Source: Burkholderiales bacterium (GTDB lineage: Bacteria; Pseudomonadota; Gammaproteobacteria; Burkholderiales; Burkholderiaceae_C). From it: a DNA stretch of 64,000 bases. Made by a program: the position numbers and the translations under genes. Where the stretch lies: assembly GCA_028872015.1 (NCBI GenBank), contig JAGWLO010000007.1:1-64000 (forward strand), read 5' to 3'. How positions within the stretch are numbered: the first letter of the stretch is position 1; each line of letters starts with the position of its first letter. Of the stretch, positions 20,832-29,517 are shown in pieces. Below the pieces are notes generated by a model. The model had not been told where the DNA came from and did not search any database. It saw only the letters and a program-made list of their open reading frames with translations.

Positions 20832-21620
20832 ATGTGGCATGAGCTGCAGCTCTTCCTGATCGCGCTGCGCGCCGGCACGCGGCTGCCGCTGCCCGACTGG
20901 GCCGCCGCGCGGCCCGACCGGCGCGTGCTCAGCCGGCGCCACGACCCGGCGGTGGGCCTGGTCGTCGGGGCGTTCGCGGCCGGCGTGTTGCTGGCGGCGG
21001 GCCATGCCTGGCCGGCCGGCGTGGCGGTGCTGGCCGCGGTGGCGGCCTCGGCCTGGTTCACGCGCGGCCGCGACGAAGCGGGCCTGGCCCGCTGCTGCGA
21101 TGCCTGGGCCGGGGGCGCGGGGGTGCGCGGGCCGGGTGGCGGGGCCGCGCCGAACGGCACGAACAAGTCCAGCGCCTCGATCGGCCCGATCGGCCAGCTC
21201 GGTCCCATCGGGGCCACCGGCCTGGTGCTGGCGCTGGCGCTGCGCGCGGCCGCCGTGTACGGCCTGGCCACGCGCGACCTGGCGCTGACCCTGGCCGTGC
21301 TGCCGCTGGCGCAGGCCTGGCCCCGGGTGGCGGCCTTGCTGGCCGAGCGCTGGGCCGGCCCGGGCCGCGATACGGGCCGTGACACGGGCTGGGTGGTGGG
21401 CCTGATGTGGGCCGGCGTGGCGGCCAGTGGTGCGTCCTGGTCGCTCAGCCCGGCCCAGCTGGTGCTCTCGGCTGCGGCCGCCGCCGCCGTGGCCGGGGTG
21501 GCGGCCTGGACGCTGCGGCGCCGCTTCGGCGTGCTCGGCGAGGACGCGCTGGCCGCGCTGCGCCAGGGCACCGAGATCGCGGTGTGTCTCGCGCTGCTGG
21601 CGGCGGTCGGTCGCGGCTGA
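20832..21620 (+). CDS. CobS-like membrane protein with eroded active-site motifs
   Basis: A 262-residue, multi-helix inner-membrane protein. The ends match adenosylcobinamide-GDP ribazoletransferase (CobS): the start FLIALRAGTRLPLPDW resembles the CobS TR-(L/I)-PVP region, and the C-terminal RRRFGVLGEDALAALRQGTE resembles its RRLGG-GD-LGA-E segment. The CobS aspartate motif (DGLADTxDG) appears only as AGLARCCDAW, with two of three Asp changed to Ala and Arg. The following IM-D-RIG region is replaced by a repeat-encoded IGPIGQLGPIGATG stretch after a low-complexity insert. Catalysis as CobS is therefore doubtful: it may be a pseudoenzyme, a neofunctionalised relative or a decaying gene. It lies 33 bp after the cobalamin-binding-like gene. 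Confidence 0.65.
   Translation: MWHELQLFLIALRAGTRLPLPDWAAARPDRRVLSRRHDPAVGLVVGAFAAGVLLAAGHAWPAGVAVLAAVAASAWFTRGRDEAGLARCCDAWAGGAGVRGPGGGAAPNGTNKSSASIGPIGQLGPIGATGLVLALALRAAAVYGLATRDLALTLAVLPLAQAWPRVAALLAERWAGPGRDTGRDTGWVVGLMWAGVAASGASWSLSPAQLVLSAAAAAAVAGVAAWTLRRRFGVLGEDALAALRQGTEIAVCLALLAAVGRG
21179..21214. repeat. 9-bp degenerate repeat inside the CobS-like gene
   Basis: Four 9-mers (GATCGGCCC, GATCGGCCA, GCTCGGTCC, CATCGGGGC) encode an I-G-P/Q-type tripeptide repeat. They sit exactly where CobS proteins carry a conserved acidic motif, and a low-complexity Gly/Asn/Thr/Lys insert precedes them. Confidence 0.6.
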
Positions 21621-21732
21621 AGGCGATTGATCGCCGCGCGGCGGCGGTTCGTCGCAGCGCGCTCGCGCGCTGCCTGGGCGCTGACGATAGTCACTCCATC
21701 GAACCCCGCCACCGAACCCCCAGGAGCCCACC

Positions 21733-21930
21733 ATGTCGCAAGCCGCATCCCGCAACTTCCAGCCGCGCCTGCATCGCAGCGTGTCGCTCGGTCTCGCCGC
21801 CTTGCTGACGCTGGTCACGATGAGCAGCCTGAACCTGCTCGCCCAGCCCGATGCGTCGCAGCCCGAGCTGGCGCGAGCGGCGGGCAGCGCGGCCGTGGCG
21901 CAGGCCGCGCCGTCGGCGCCCCGCGGCTGA
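21733..21930 (+). CDS. Small exported or membrane-anchored hypothetical protein
   Basis: A 65-residue protein preceded by CAGGAG about 8 nt before the ATG. It has one hydrophobic segment (about 18-36, SLGLAALLTLVTMSSLNLLA) and an Ala/Pro-rich tail, consistent with a signal peptide or single membrane anchor. I recognise no family. It lies 112 bp after the CobS-like gene and 19 bp before another tiny membrane protein; both precede the cbb3 oxidase block. The good ribosome-binding site and hydrophobic pattern support a real gene. Confidence 0.55.
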   Translation: MSQAASRNFQPRLHRSVSLGLAALLTLVTMSSLNLLAQPDASQPELARAAGSAAVAQAAPSAPRG

Positions 21931-21949
21931 AGCGCCGGCCCCGCACGCC

Positions 21950-22156
21950 ATGCGCATCCTGCTGTGCCTGGTCGGCTGGTGCCTGCTGTGGGTGCTGTGC
22001 TGGCCGCTGGCCCTGATGGCGCTGATCGCGGCACCTGTTGTGTGGCTGCTGACGCTGCCCTTCAGGCTCGTCGGCATCGCCTTCGACGCCCTGTTCGCGC
22101 TGCTGCACGGGCTGCTCATGCTGCCCGCCCGGCTGCTGGGGGTGCGCCCGCGCTGA
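21950..22156 (+). CDS. Small two-helix membrane protein, hypothetical
   Basis: A 68-residue, highly hydrophobic protein: MRILLCLVGWCLLWVLCWPL opens a first membrane segment, and a second follows around 25-45 before an Arg-rich end (LLGVRPR). No family was recognised. The open frame extends 99 bases upstream, but that part overlaps the preceding small gene and lacks hydrophobic pattern, so ATG 21950 is preferred. It ends 10 bp before the FNR-type palindrome of ccoI. Confidence 0.5.
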   Translation: MRILLCLVGWCLLWVLCWPLALMALIAAPVVWLLTLPFRLVGIAFDALFALLHGLLMLPARLLGVRPR

Positions 22157-22166
22157 GCGCGGGCGC

Positions 22167-22180
22167 TTGATGCAGATCAC
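22167..22180 (+). promoter_or_regulatory. FNR-type binding site upstream of ccoI
   Basis: TTGATGCAGATCAC matches the FNR/Anr consensus TTGAT-N4-ATCAA at 9 of 10 positions. Its centre is at 22173.5. A -10-like TACAGT at 22203-22208 places the transcription start near 22215, about 41.5 bp from the centre: the class II activator geometry. This predicts low-oxygen induction of ccoI-ccoS. Confidence 0.75.
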
Positions 22181-22221
22181 GTGCCGGTGCGCGGCGCCTG
22201 CCTACAGTGGCCGGCCCGCCC

Positions 22222-24582
22222 ATGACTGCCCTTGCCCCCGCCGCACGGTCCACGACCTCCCGTCCTCCGACCCCACCCTCGCCGGCGCCCGCCGCCCCGG
22301 CCGCGCTGCCCACGCCGCGTGAGGGGCTCGAGCGGCCCGAGCCGCCCGAGCTGGCGGTGCTCGACGACCCGCTCGAGCGCGACCGCTGCACGCGCTGGGT
22401 CGTGGACGCCGCTGGCCTGCACCTGGGCGAGTCGTCGCTGCAGCTCGGGGGCCTGCATTGCGCAGCCTGCGCCGGTCTCATCGAGCAGGCGCTGGGCCGG
22501 GTGGCGGGCGTGCGGCAGGTGCGTGTCGCCGCCGCCAGCCAGCGCGCCACGGTGCTGTGGGACCCGACTCGCACGCGCGCCTCGGCGCTGGTGCAGGCCG
22601 TGCGCGCGGCCGGCTACGAGGCGGTGCCCGATGCCGCCGCGCCGGCGCGGGCCTGGCGGCGGCGCGAGTTCCGCACTGCGCTGTGGCGGCTGTTCGTGGC
22701 CGCCTTCTGCGCCATGCAGGTGATGATGTTCGCCGCCCCCGGCTACCTGGCACGGCCGGGCGAGATGGCGCCCAGCCTGCGCCAGCTGCTGAACTGGGGC
22801 AGCTGGGTGCTGACGCTGCCGGTGCTGGCGTTCGCGGTCGGCCCGTTCTTCGCCGGCGCCGGGCGTGCGCTGCGCCAGGGCCGCATCGGCATGGACCTGC
22901 CGGTGGCGATCGCCATCGTGGTGACCTTCGTCGCCAGCACCGGTGCCACCTTCGACCCCGGCGGGCCGTTCGGGCGCGAGGTCTACTTCGATTCGCTGAC
23001 GATGTTCGTGGCCTTCTTGCTCGGCGGGCGCTTCGTCGAGCTGCAGGCCCGGCACCGCGCGGCCCAGTCGCTGGAAGGCGCGCTGGCGCGCCTTCCCGAG
23101 ACGGCGCAGCGGCTGGCGGCCGATGGCCGCATCACGGTGGTGAGCGTGCAGCGGCTGCAGCCCGGCGACCGCGTGCGGGTCGCGCTGGGCCAGGCCTTCC
23201 CGGCCGACGGCCCGGTGCTCGAAGGCCGCAGCGCGGCCGACGAGTCGCTGCTCACGGGGGAATCGGTGCCGGTGCCCAAGCAGCCCGGCGATGCCGTGGT
23301 GGCCGGCAGCATCAACGTCGGCGCGCCGGTGCTGGTGCGGGTCGAGCGCGTGGGCGACGACACGCGCCACGCCGCCATCGTGGCGATGATGCGCGACGCG
23401 CTGAGCCAGCGCCCGGCCGCGGCGCGCCTGGCCGACCGCTGGGCCGGACCTTTCCTGGGGGCGGTGCTGCTGCTGGCCGCGGCCACGGCCGCGTACTGGA
23501 GCGTCGTCGATCCCTCGCGCGCCCTGGCCGCTGCGGTCGCGGTGCTGATCGTCACCTGCCCCTGCGCGCTGTCGCTGGCGGCGCCGGCGGCACTGGTGGC
23601 TGCGGTGGGCGGGCTGGCGCGGCGCGGCGTGCTGGTGCAGCGCCTGGACGCGGTGGAGGCGCTGGCCCGCATGCGGCACCTGTTCATCGACAAGACCGGC
23701 ACCCTCACCGAGGACCGGCCGGTCTGGCGCGACACCGTGGCGCCATCGGCCGGCGCCGGCGCCGGCGACGACCGCCCGCACGGCCGGCCGGGCCCGACGG
23801 ACTTCGACGCCCAGGCGGCGTCGCTGGCCGCCTGGTCGCAGCATCCGCTGGCACGCGCCCTGGCGGCCGCGCTGCCGGCCTCGGCGCGGGCCTGGCGCGC
23901 GATCGAGGAGTGCCCGGGACAGGGGCTGCGCGGACTCGACGAGGCCGGCATCGAATGGCGGCTCGGCTCGGCCGCCTGGACCGGCGCCGCGTCGCGGGAC
24001 GACGTGCAGGTGTGGCTGGCGCGCGGCGCGCAGGTGCTGGCCGGCTACCGCTTCGACGAGACGGTGCGCGAGGGCGCGGCGCAGGCGGTGGCCGCGCTGC
24101 GCAGCGCGGGCCTGCGCCTCACGCTGCTGTCGGGCGATGCGCCGGCGCGCGCCGCCCGCCTGGCCGAGCGGCTGGGCATCGCCGAGGTGATCGCCCAGGC
24201 CTCGCCCGAGGCCAAGCTGGCGGCGCTGGCCGCGGCGCAGCGCCCGGGCGCGCCGGTGGGCATGGTGGGCGACGGCGTGAACGATGCGCCGGTGCTGGCG
24301 CGCGCCGATGTCTCGCTGGCGATGGGGCAGGGCGCGCTCGTCGCCCGCGCCCAGGCCGATGCGGTGATCGTCTCGAACCGGCCGCTGGACCTCGTGCGGG
24401 CGCGCGCCACGGCCTGCCGCGCCCTGCGCATCGTGCGCCAGAACCTGGCCTGGGCCGTGCTGTACAACGCGCTGGCGATCCCGCTGGCGCTCACCGGCTC
24501 GCTGCCGCCCTGGGCAGCCGGGCTGGGCATGGCCGGCAGCTCGCTGCTGGTGGTGCTGAACGCGCTGCGCGCGGGCCGGTGA
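22222..24582 (+). CDS. ccoI: Copper-transporting P-type ATPase CcoI (cbb3 oxidase maturation)
   Basis: Heavy-metal P1B-ATPase that delivers copper for assembly of the cbb3 oxidase CuB centre. The 786 residues comprise a low-complexity Pro/Ala/Ser-rich N-terminus (1-~35), one heavy-metal-associated domain with Cys80 and Cys83 (GLHCAACAG), eight membrane helices and the Cys446-Pro-Cys448 metal channel motif. The phosphorylation site is Asp490 (DKTGT), with SQHPLA in the nucleotide domain and VGDGVNDAPVLARADVS. ATG 22222 is preferred over GTG 22207 because the latter overlaps the proposed -10. It lacks the Cys/His cluster often found ahead of the HMA domain in FixI/CcoI proteins. ccoS follows 10 bp later. 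Confidence 0.93.
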   Translation: MTALAPAARSTTSRPPTPPSPAPAAPAALPTPREGLERPEPPELAVLDDPLERDRCTRWVVDAAGLHLGESSLQLGGLHCAACAGLIEQALGRVAGVRQVRVAAASQRATVLWDPTRTRASALVQAVRAAGYEAVPDAAAPARAWRRREFRTALWRLFVAAFCAMQVMMFAAPGYLARPGEMAPSLRQLLNWGSWVLTLPVLAFAVGPFFAGAGRALRQGRIGMDLPVAIAIVVTFVASTGATFDPGGPFGREVYFDSLTMFVAFLLGGRFVELQARHRAAQSLEGALARLPETAQRLAADGRITVVSVQRLQPGDRVRVALGQAFPADGPVLEGRSAADESLLTGESVPVPKQPGDAVVAGSINVGAPVLVRVERVGDDTRHAAIVAMMRDALSQRPAAARLADRWAGPFLGAVLLLAAATAAYWSVVDPSRALAAAVAVLIVTCPCALSLAAPAALVAAVGGLARRGVLVQRLDAVEALARMRHLFIDKTGTLTEDRPVWRDTVAPSAGAGAGDDRPHGRPGPTDFDAQAASLAAWSQHPLARALAAALPASARAWRAIEECPGQGLRGLDEAGIEWRLGSAAWTGAASRDDVQVWLARGAQVLAGYRFDETVREGAAQAVAALRSAGLRLTLLSGDAPARAARLAERLGIAEVIAQASPEAKLAALAAAQRPGAPVGMVGDGVNDAPVLARADVSLAMGQGALVARAQADAVIVSNRPLDLVRARATACRALRIVRQNLAWAVLYNALAIPLALTGSLPPWAAGLGMAGSSLLVVLNALRAGR

Positions 24583-24592
24583 AGGCGGCGCG

Positions 24593-24775
24593 ATGGAGAG
24601 CCTGTACCTGCTCGTGCCGCTGTCGGCGGCGGTGGTGCTGATGATCATCGGCGTCTTCGGCTGGGCCGTCGGCGGCGGCCAGTTCGACGAGCTCGAGGCC
24701 GAAGGCGCGCGCATCCTGCTGCCCGACGAGGCGCCGCTTGACGCCGGTCAAGCGCCCGGGATCGGGCCGTCCTGA
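24593..24775 (+). CDS. ccoS: cbb3 oxidase maturation protein CcoS
   Basis: A 60-residue single-span membrane protein required for cofactor insertion into cbb3 oxidase. It has an N-terminal hydrophobic segment (LYLLVPLSAAVVLMIIGVF) followed by the CcoS signature WAVGGGQFDELEAEG, then a short polar tail. It sits between ccoI and ccoN. Its last codons contain the FNR-type palindrome that probably drives ccoN. Confidence 0.95.
   Translation: MESLYLLVPLSAAVVLMIIGVFGWAVGGGQFDELEAEGARILLPDEAPLDAGQAPGIGPS
24738..24751 (+). promoter_or_regulatory. FNR-type binding site upstream of ccoN, inside ccoS
   Basis: TTGACGCCGGTCAA is a perfect palindrome (TTGAC-N4-GTCAA) of the FNR/Dnr type, embedded in the 3' end of ccoS. 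GAGAAT at 24774-24779 (extended by a preceding T) would be the -10. The centre would then lie about 41.5 bp upstream of the start, again class II geometry. Confidence 0.75.
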
Positions 24776-24823
24776 GAATCCGTCCCAGGGGTCGCGACAG
24801 GTCGACCGAGGAGGAGCTTGCGG

Positions 24824-26263
24824 ATGGCCAGCCAGACCGTGCCGGGTGCCCCGGTGTATTTCGATGCGCCCGTGCGCCTGTTCGCACTGGCCTCCGTGTT
24901 GTGGGGCATCGTGGGCATGCTCGTGGGCGTGGTGATCGCCGCCCAGCTCACCTGGCCCGAGCTGAACTTCGGCATCCCCTGGTTCAGCTTCGGCCGCCTG
25001 CGGCCGCTGCACACCAACGCGGTGATCTTCGCCTTCGGCGGCTGCGCCCTGATGGCCACCTCGCTGCACGTGGCCCAGCGCACCGGACAGACCCGGCTGT
25101 TCGCGCCCCGGCTGGCGATGTTCGTGTTCTGGGGCTGGCAGCTCGTGATCGTGCTGGCCGCCATCACGCTGCCGCTGGGCTACACGGTGAGCCGTGAATA
25201 CGCCGAGCTCGAGTGGCCGATCAAGGTGCTGATCGCCATCGTCTGGGTGGCCTACGCCATCGTCTTCTTCGGCACCATCGGCCGGCGCAAGGTGCGACAC
25301 ATCTACGTCGCCAACTGGTTCTTCGGCGCCTTCATCCTGGCCGTGGCAGTGCTGCACATCGTCAACAGCGCCTCGATCCCGGTGAGCTGGACCAAGAGCT
25401 ACTCGCTGTACTCGGGGGCGCAGGACGCGATGGTGCAGTGGTGGTACGGCCACAACGCGGTGGGCTTCTTCCTCACCGCCGGCTTCCTCGGGATGATGTA
25501 CTACTACATCCCCAAGCAGGCCGGCCGACCGGTCTACAGCTACCGGCTGTCCATCGTCCACTTCTGGGCGCTGATCTTCGTCTACATGTGGGCCGGGCCG
25601 CACCACCTCATGTACACCGCGCTGCCCGACTGGGTGCAGAGCGTGGGCATGGTGTTCTCGCTCGTGCTGCTGGCACCCAGCTGGGGCGGCATGATCAACG
25701 GCGTGATGACGCTGTCGGGCGCCTGGCACAAGCTGCGCGACGACCCGATCCTGAAGTTCCTGATCGTTGCGCTGTCGTTCTACGGCATGTCGACCTTCGA
25801 GGGGCCGATGATGTCGATCAAGACCGTCAACGCGCTGTCGCACTACACCGACTGGACCATCGGCCACGTCCACAGCGGCGCGCTCGGCTGGGTGGGGCTG
25901 ATCACCATGGGCTCGCTCTACCACCTGATTCCGCGCCTGTATGGCCGCACCGCCATGTACAGCACGCGCGCCATCGAGACCCACTTCTGGATCGCCACCG
26001 TCGGCATCGTGCTCTACATCGCCTCGATGTGGATCGCCGGCGTCGTGCAGGGCCTGATGTGGCGCGCCGTCAACCCCGACGGCACGCTGGTCTACAGCTT
26101 CGTCGAGAGCGTCAAGGCCACGCACCCGTTCAACATCGTGCGTCTGGCCGGGGGCCTGCTGTACCTCGCGGGCATGGCCGTCATGGCCTGGAACGTGGTG
26201 AAGACGGTGCGCGCCGGCCGCCCCGTGCAGGCGCCCATCCCCGCCGCACTGGCCACCGCCTGA
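24824..26263 (+). CDS. ccoN: cbb3-type cytochrome c oxidase subunit I
   Basis: Catalytic subunit of the high-affinity terminal oxidase; binds haem b and the b3-CuB centre and pumps protons in the cytoplasmic membrane. The 479 residues contain twelve membrane helices with the conserved [11 protein letters not shown] haem-ligand region, [21 protein letters not shown] (CuB His region), [10 protein letters not shown] and [17 protein letters not shown] 24824 is supported by GAGGAGGAG ending about 8 nt upstream; TTG 24818 falls too close to that site. First structural gene of ccoNOQP. Confidence 0.97.
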   Translation: MASQTVPGAPVYFDAPVRLFALASVLWGIVGMLVGVVIAAQLTWPELNFGIPWFSFGRLRPLHTNAVIFAFGGCALMATSLHVAQRTGQTRLFAPRLAMFVFWGWQLVIVLAAITLPLGYTVSREYAELEWPIKVLIAIVWVAYAIVFFGTIGRRKVRHIYVANWFFGAFILAVAVLHIVNSASIPVSWTKSYSLYSGAQDAMVQWWYGHNAVGFFLTAGFLGMMYYYIPKQAGRPVYSYRLSIVHFWALIFVYMWAGPHHLMYTALPDWVQSVGMVFSLVLLAPSWGGMINGVMTLSGAWHKLRDDPILKFLIVALSFYGMSTFEGPMMSIKTVNALSHYTDWTIGHVHSGALGWVGLITMGSLYHLIPRLYGRTAMYSTRAIETHFWIATVGIVLYIASMWIAGVVQGLMWRAVNPDGTLVYSFVESVKATHPFNIVRLAGGLLYLAGMAVMAWNVVKTVRAGRPVQAPIPAALATA

Positions 26264-26300
26264 CGCGGCCCGACACCGCCCCCTCCCGGAGAGCCCCACC

Positions 26301-26921
26301 ATGGCCCACCCCCCCGTCGCGCGCGGGCACGAGCGCATCGAGACCAACAACCTGCTGATGATCGTGCTGATCCTGGCGGCGGTCGCCGTGGGCGGCATCG
26401 TCGAGATCGTGCCGCTGTTCTTCCAGGCCTCGACCACGCAGCCGGTGCCGGGCGTGCGGCCCTACACCGCGCTGCAGCTGGCCGGGCGCGACGTGTACCA
26501 GCGCGAGGGCTGCTTCTACTGCCACTCGCAGATGATCCGCCGGCTGCAGGCCGAGACGCTGCGCTACGGCCACTACTCGCTGGCCGGCGAGTCGGTCTAC
26601 GACCACCCGTTCCTGTGGGGCAGCGAGCGCCAGGGCCCCGACCTCGCGCGCGTCGGCGGCAAGTACAGCGACGAGTGGCACCGCATCCACCTGAACAACC
26701 CGCGCGATCTGGTGCCCGAGTCGATCATGCCGGCCTACCCCTGGCTCGCGCATGCCCCGGTCGACGCCGCCGGCATGGCGCCGCGCATGCGCGCGCTGCG
26801 CCGCGTCGGCGTGCCCTACACCGACGCCGAGATCGGCGCGGCCGCCGCCGACGTCAAGGACAAGACCGAGCTCGACGCGCTGATCGCCTACCTGCAGGTG
26901 CTCGGCACGGCGGTCAAGTGA
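26301..26921 (+). CDS. ccoO: cbb3-type cytochrome c oxidase subunit II
   Basis: Membrane-anchored monohaem cytochrome c of the cbb3 complex, passing electrons to CcoN. The 206-residue protein has one N-terminal helix (about 15-38) and the haem motif Cys71-x2-Cys74-His75 in [14 protein letters not shown]. The CcoO hallmark [29 protein letters not shown] is cut here to its core words YDHPFLWGS and GPDLARVG. Met in SIMPAYPWL is the likely axial ligand. Lies 37 bp after ccoN with a GGAGAG ribosome-binding site. Confidence 0.97.
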   Translation: MAHPPVARGHERIETNNLLMIVLILAAVAVGGIVEIVPLFFQASTTQPVPGVRPYTALQLAGRDVYQREGCFYCHSQMIRRLQAETLRYGHYSLAGESVYDHPFLWGSERQGPDLARVGGKYSDEWHRIHLNNPRDLVPESIMPAYPWLAHAPVDAAGMAPRMRALRRVGVPYTDAEIGAAAADVKDKTELDALIAYLQVLGTAVK

Positions 26922-26940
26922 AGCCCGGAGCGCCCCCGCC

Positions 26941-27093
26941 ATGAACCCTTACCACCTGCACAGCGCCGCCACGGTGCTCGGCTTCGTCTTCTTCATCGGC
27001 GTCGTCGCCTGGGCCTGGTCGGGCCGGCGCCGGGCCGACTTCCAGGAGGCCGAGCAACTGCCCTTCGCCGACGAGCCCGGAGACCGGCCATGA
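26941..27093 (+). CDS. ccoQ: cbb3-type oxidase small subunit CcoQ
   Basis: A 50-residue protein (MNPYHLHSAATVLGF... to ...EPGDRP) with one membrane helix (about 10-28: TVLGFVFFIGVVAWAW) and an Arg-rich then acidic tail, as in CcoQ/FixQ. CcoQ stabilises the complex. It lies 19 bp after ccoO, and its TGA overlaps the ccoP ATG (ATGA). Short length is normal for the family. Confidence 0.93.
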   Translation: MNPYHLHSAATVLGFVFFIGVVAWAWSGRRRADFQEAEQLPFADEPGDRP

Positions 27094-28004
27094 GCGACTT
27101 CGCCGATCCGGGCTGGTCGTGGTTCGTCGCCGCGGCCACCGTGCTCAGCCTGCTGGCCTGTCTGGCGGTGCTGGCCGTGGCAAGCCGGCACAAGGTCAAG
27201 CCCGGCGCCGACAGCACCGGCCATGTCTGGGACGAAGACCTGCGCGAGCTGAACAACGGGCTGCCGCGCTGGTGGATGGGCCTGTTCATCATCACCATCG
27301 TCTTCGCCGGCATCTACCTCGCGCTGTATCCGGGGCTGGGCAGCAACGCCGGGCTGCTGCACTGGAGCAGCGCCGGCGAGCACCACGCCGACGTCGTGCG
27401 CGAGCAGCAGGCCATGGCGCCGGTGTACGCCCGCTACGCCACCGTGCCGACCCCCGTGCTGGCGCAGGACCCGGCCGCCATGGCCATCGGCGACCGCCTG
27501 TTCGCCAACCACTGCGCGCAGTGCCATGGCGCCGACGCGCGCGGCAGCAAGGGCTTCCCGAACCTGACCGACGACGACTGGCTGTTCGGCGGCACGCCCG
27601 AGCAGATCGAGCAGACGATCACGGGCGGGCGCCAGGGCATGATGCCGGTGATGGCGCCGGCGGTCGGCAGCACCGACGACGTGCACCACCTGGCCCAGTA
27701 CGTGCTGAGCCTGTCGGGCAGCCCGCACGACCCGGCCGCGGCCCGGGCCGGCCAGCCGAAGTTCGCCGTCTGCGCCGGCTGCCACGGGGCCGACGGCAAG
27801 GGCAATACCGCCATCGGCGCCCCCAACCTCACCGACGGCACCTGGCTGTTCGCGCCGGGCGAGGCCGCCATCGTCGAGCGCATCGAGCAGGGCGCCAGCA
27901 GCGTGATGCCGGCCCAGGCCGGGCGCCTGACGCCGGCGCAGATCCACGTGCTGGCGACGTACGTGTGGAGCCTGTCGCACCGACGCGGCACCGCCACGCC
28001 GTGA
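27090..28004 (+). CDS. ccoP: cbb3-type cytochrome c oxidase subunit III
   Basis: Dihaem cytochrome c subunit that receives electrons from soluble cytochromes. The 304-residue protein has two N-terminal membrane helices (about 8-30 and 57-78, the latter WWMGLFIITIVFAGIYLALYP). The cytoplasmic-side signature WDEDLRELNNGLPRWW lies between them. Two cytochrome c domains carry haem motifs Cys142-x2-Cys145-His146 (CAQCH) and Cys228-x2-Cys231-His232 (CAGCH). Its TGA overlaps the ccoG start (GTGA). Confidence 0.97.
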   Translation: MSDFADPGWSWFVAAATVLSLLACLAVLAVASRHKVKPGADSTGHVWDEDLRELNNGLPRWWMGLFIITIVFAGIYLALYPGLGSNAGLLHWSSAGEHHADVVREQQAMAPVYARYATVPTPVLAQDPAAMAIGDRLFANHCAQCHGADARGSKGFPNLTDDDWLFGGTPEQIEQTITGGRQGMMPVMAPAVGSTDDVHHLAQYVLSLSGSPHDPAAARAGQPKFAVCAGCHGADGKGNTAIGAPNLTDGTWLFAPGEAAIVERIEQGASSVMPAQAGRLTPAQIHVLATYVWSLSHRRGTATP

Positions 28005-29482
28005 ACGCCGCCGGCGCCGCACCCGGCACCCGCGCCGGCGCCGGCGCCGCGGCGGCGGGCGGGGACAGCGACGACGCCGTGGTGGCCGTCGTCTCGCTCT
28101 ACACGCGGCAGAAGAAGATCTACCCGCGCGCCGTCAGCGGCTGGTTCGCAGGCTGGCGCTGGGCGCTGGTGTGGGCGACCCAGCTCGTCTTCTACGGTCT
28201 GCCCTGGCTGCCCTGGAACGGGCGCCAGGCGGTGCTGTTCGACCTGGTCTCGCGCCGCTTCTACATCTTCGGCCTGGTGCTGTACCCGCAGGACTTCATC
28301 TACCTGACCGGGCTGCTCGTCGTGTCGGCCTACGCGCTGTTCCTGTTCACGGCGGTGGCGGGCCGGCTGTGGTGCGGCTATGCCTGCCCGCAGACCGTGT
28401 ACACCGAGATCTTCCTCGCCGTCGAGCGCTGGTTCGAGGGCGACCGCATGGCGCGCATCAAGCTCGACGCCGGTGGCCGCACCGCCGCCTGGCTGGCGCG
28501 CAAGACCGGCAAGCAGGCGGTCTGGCTGGCCATCGGGCTGTGGACCGGCCTCACCTTCGTGGGCTACTTTTCGCCCGTGCGCACGCTGCTGCCGGCGCTG
28601 GCGCACCTGGCGCTCGGGCCCTGGGAGACCTTCTGGATCCTCTTCTACGGCCTGGCCACCTACGGCAACGCCGGCTACCTGCGCGAGCAGGTGTGCAAGT
28701 ACATGTGCCCCTATGCGCGCTTCCAGAGCGCGATGTTCGACCGCGACACGCTGATCGTCAGCTACGACGCCGAGCGCGGCGACCCGCGCGGCACCCGCTC
28801 GCGCCGGGTGGACGCGCGCAGCCAGGGCCTGGGCGACTGCATCGACTGTGGATTGTGCGTGCAGGTGTGCCCCACCGGCATCGACATCCGCGACGGCCTG
28901 CAGTACGAGTGCATCGGCTGCACCGCGTGCATCGACGTCTGCAACGGCGTGATGGACAAGATGCGCTACCCCCGCGGGCTCATCCGCTACGCGACCCAGA
29001 ACGGGCTGGCCCGGCGACTGTCGCGCACGCAGATGCTGCGCAGCGTGGCGCGCCCGCGCGTGCTGATCTACACCGCGATCCTGCTGGTCATCACCGGCGC
29101 GCTCGCGGCGAGCCTGGCCTTGCGCAGCCCGTTCCGCTTCGACGTGGTGCGCGACCGCGCCGCGCTGGCGCGCTGGGTCGACGGCGGGCGGCTCGAGAAC
29201 GTCTACCGACTGCAGGTGATGAACGCCACCGAGCAGCCGCAGCGCTACCGTGTCTCGGTGCAGGGCCTGGCGGGGCTGCGCGTGGAGCGCCACGCCGATC
29301 TGCAGCTCGGCCCGGCCGAGGCGCAGTGGCTCACCGTCGAGCTGCGCCTGGGGGCCCGCGAGGCCGCGGCCACGGCTGCGGGCGTGCACCCGATCCACTT
29401 CGACGTCGAGCAGCTGCCGGCCGAAGGCGACGCGGCCGCCGTACGGCTGCGCGAGCCGTCCACCTTCGTCGTGCCGCAATGA
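28001..29482 (+). CDS. ccoG: Cytochrome c oxidase accessory protein CcoG (FixG/RdxA)
   Basis: Membrane [4Fe-4S] protein linked to cbb3 assembly; it has been proposed to reduce Cu(II) for the assembly pathway. The 493 residues start at GTG 28001, overlapping the ccoP stop. After a Gly/Ala-rich lead come the signature VSLYTRQKKIYPRAVSGWFA, membrane helices with WCGYACPQTVYTEIF and the CKYMCPYARFQSAMFD motif. A ferredoxin-like domain from Cys280 (CIDCGLCVQVCPTGIDIR and CIGCTACIDVCN) and a C-terminal Ig-like FixG domain follow. The longer upstream frame is only the shadow of ccoP. Confidence 0.96.
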   Translation: MNAAGAAPGTRAGAGAAAAGGDSDDAVVAVVSLYTRQKKIYPRAVSGWFAGWRWALVWATQLVFYGLPWLPWNGRQAVLFDLVSRRFYIFGLVLYPQDFIYLTGLLVVSAYALFLFTAVAGRLWCGYACPQTVYTEIFLAVERWFEGDRMARIKLDAGGRTAAWLARKTGKQAVWLAIGLWTGLTFVGYFSPVRTLLPALAHLALGPWETFWILFYGLATYGNAGYLREQVCKYMCPYARFQSAMFDRDTLIVSYDAERGDPRGTRSRRVDARSQGLGDCIDCGLCVQVCPTGIDIRDGLQYECIGCTACIDVCNGVMDKMRYPRGLIRYATQNGLARRLSRTQMLRSVARPRVLIYTAILLVITGALAASLALRSPFRFDVVRDRAALARWVDGGRLENVYRLQVMNATEQPQRYRVSVQGLAGLRVERHADLQLGPAEAQWLTVELRLGAREAAATAAGVHPIHFDVEQLPAEGDAAAVRLREPSTFVVPQ

Positions 29483-29517
29483 GGCGGCCCCATCCCACCC
29501 GAGCCGGAGACCCGCCC

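Noticed and set aside
27119-27999. An N-terminal extension of ccoG through ccoP
   Set aside because: The extended frame is out-of-frame ccoP sequence. The GTG at 28001 overlaps the ccoP stop and precedes the conserved CcoG start region.
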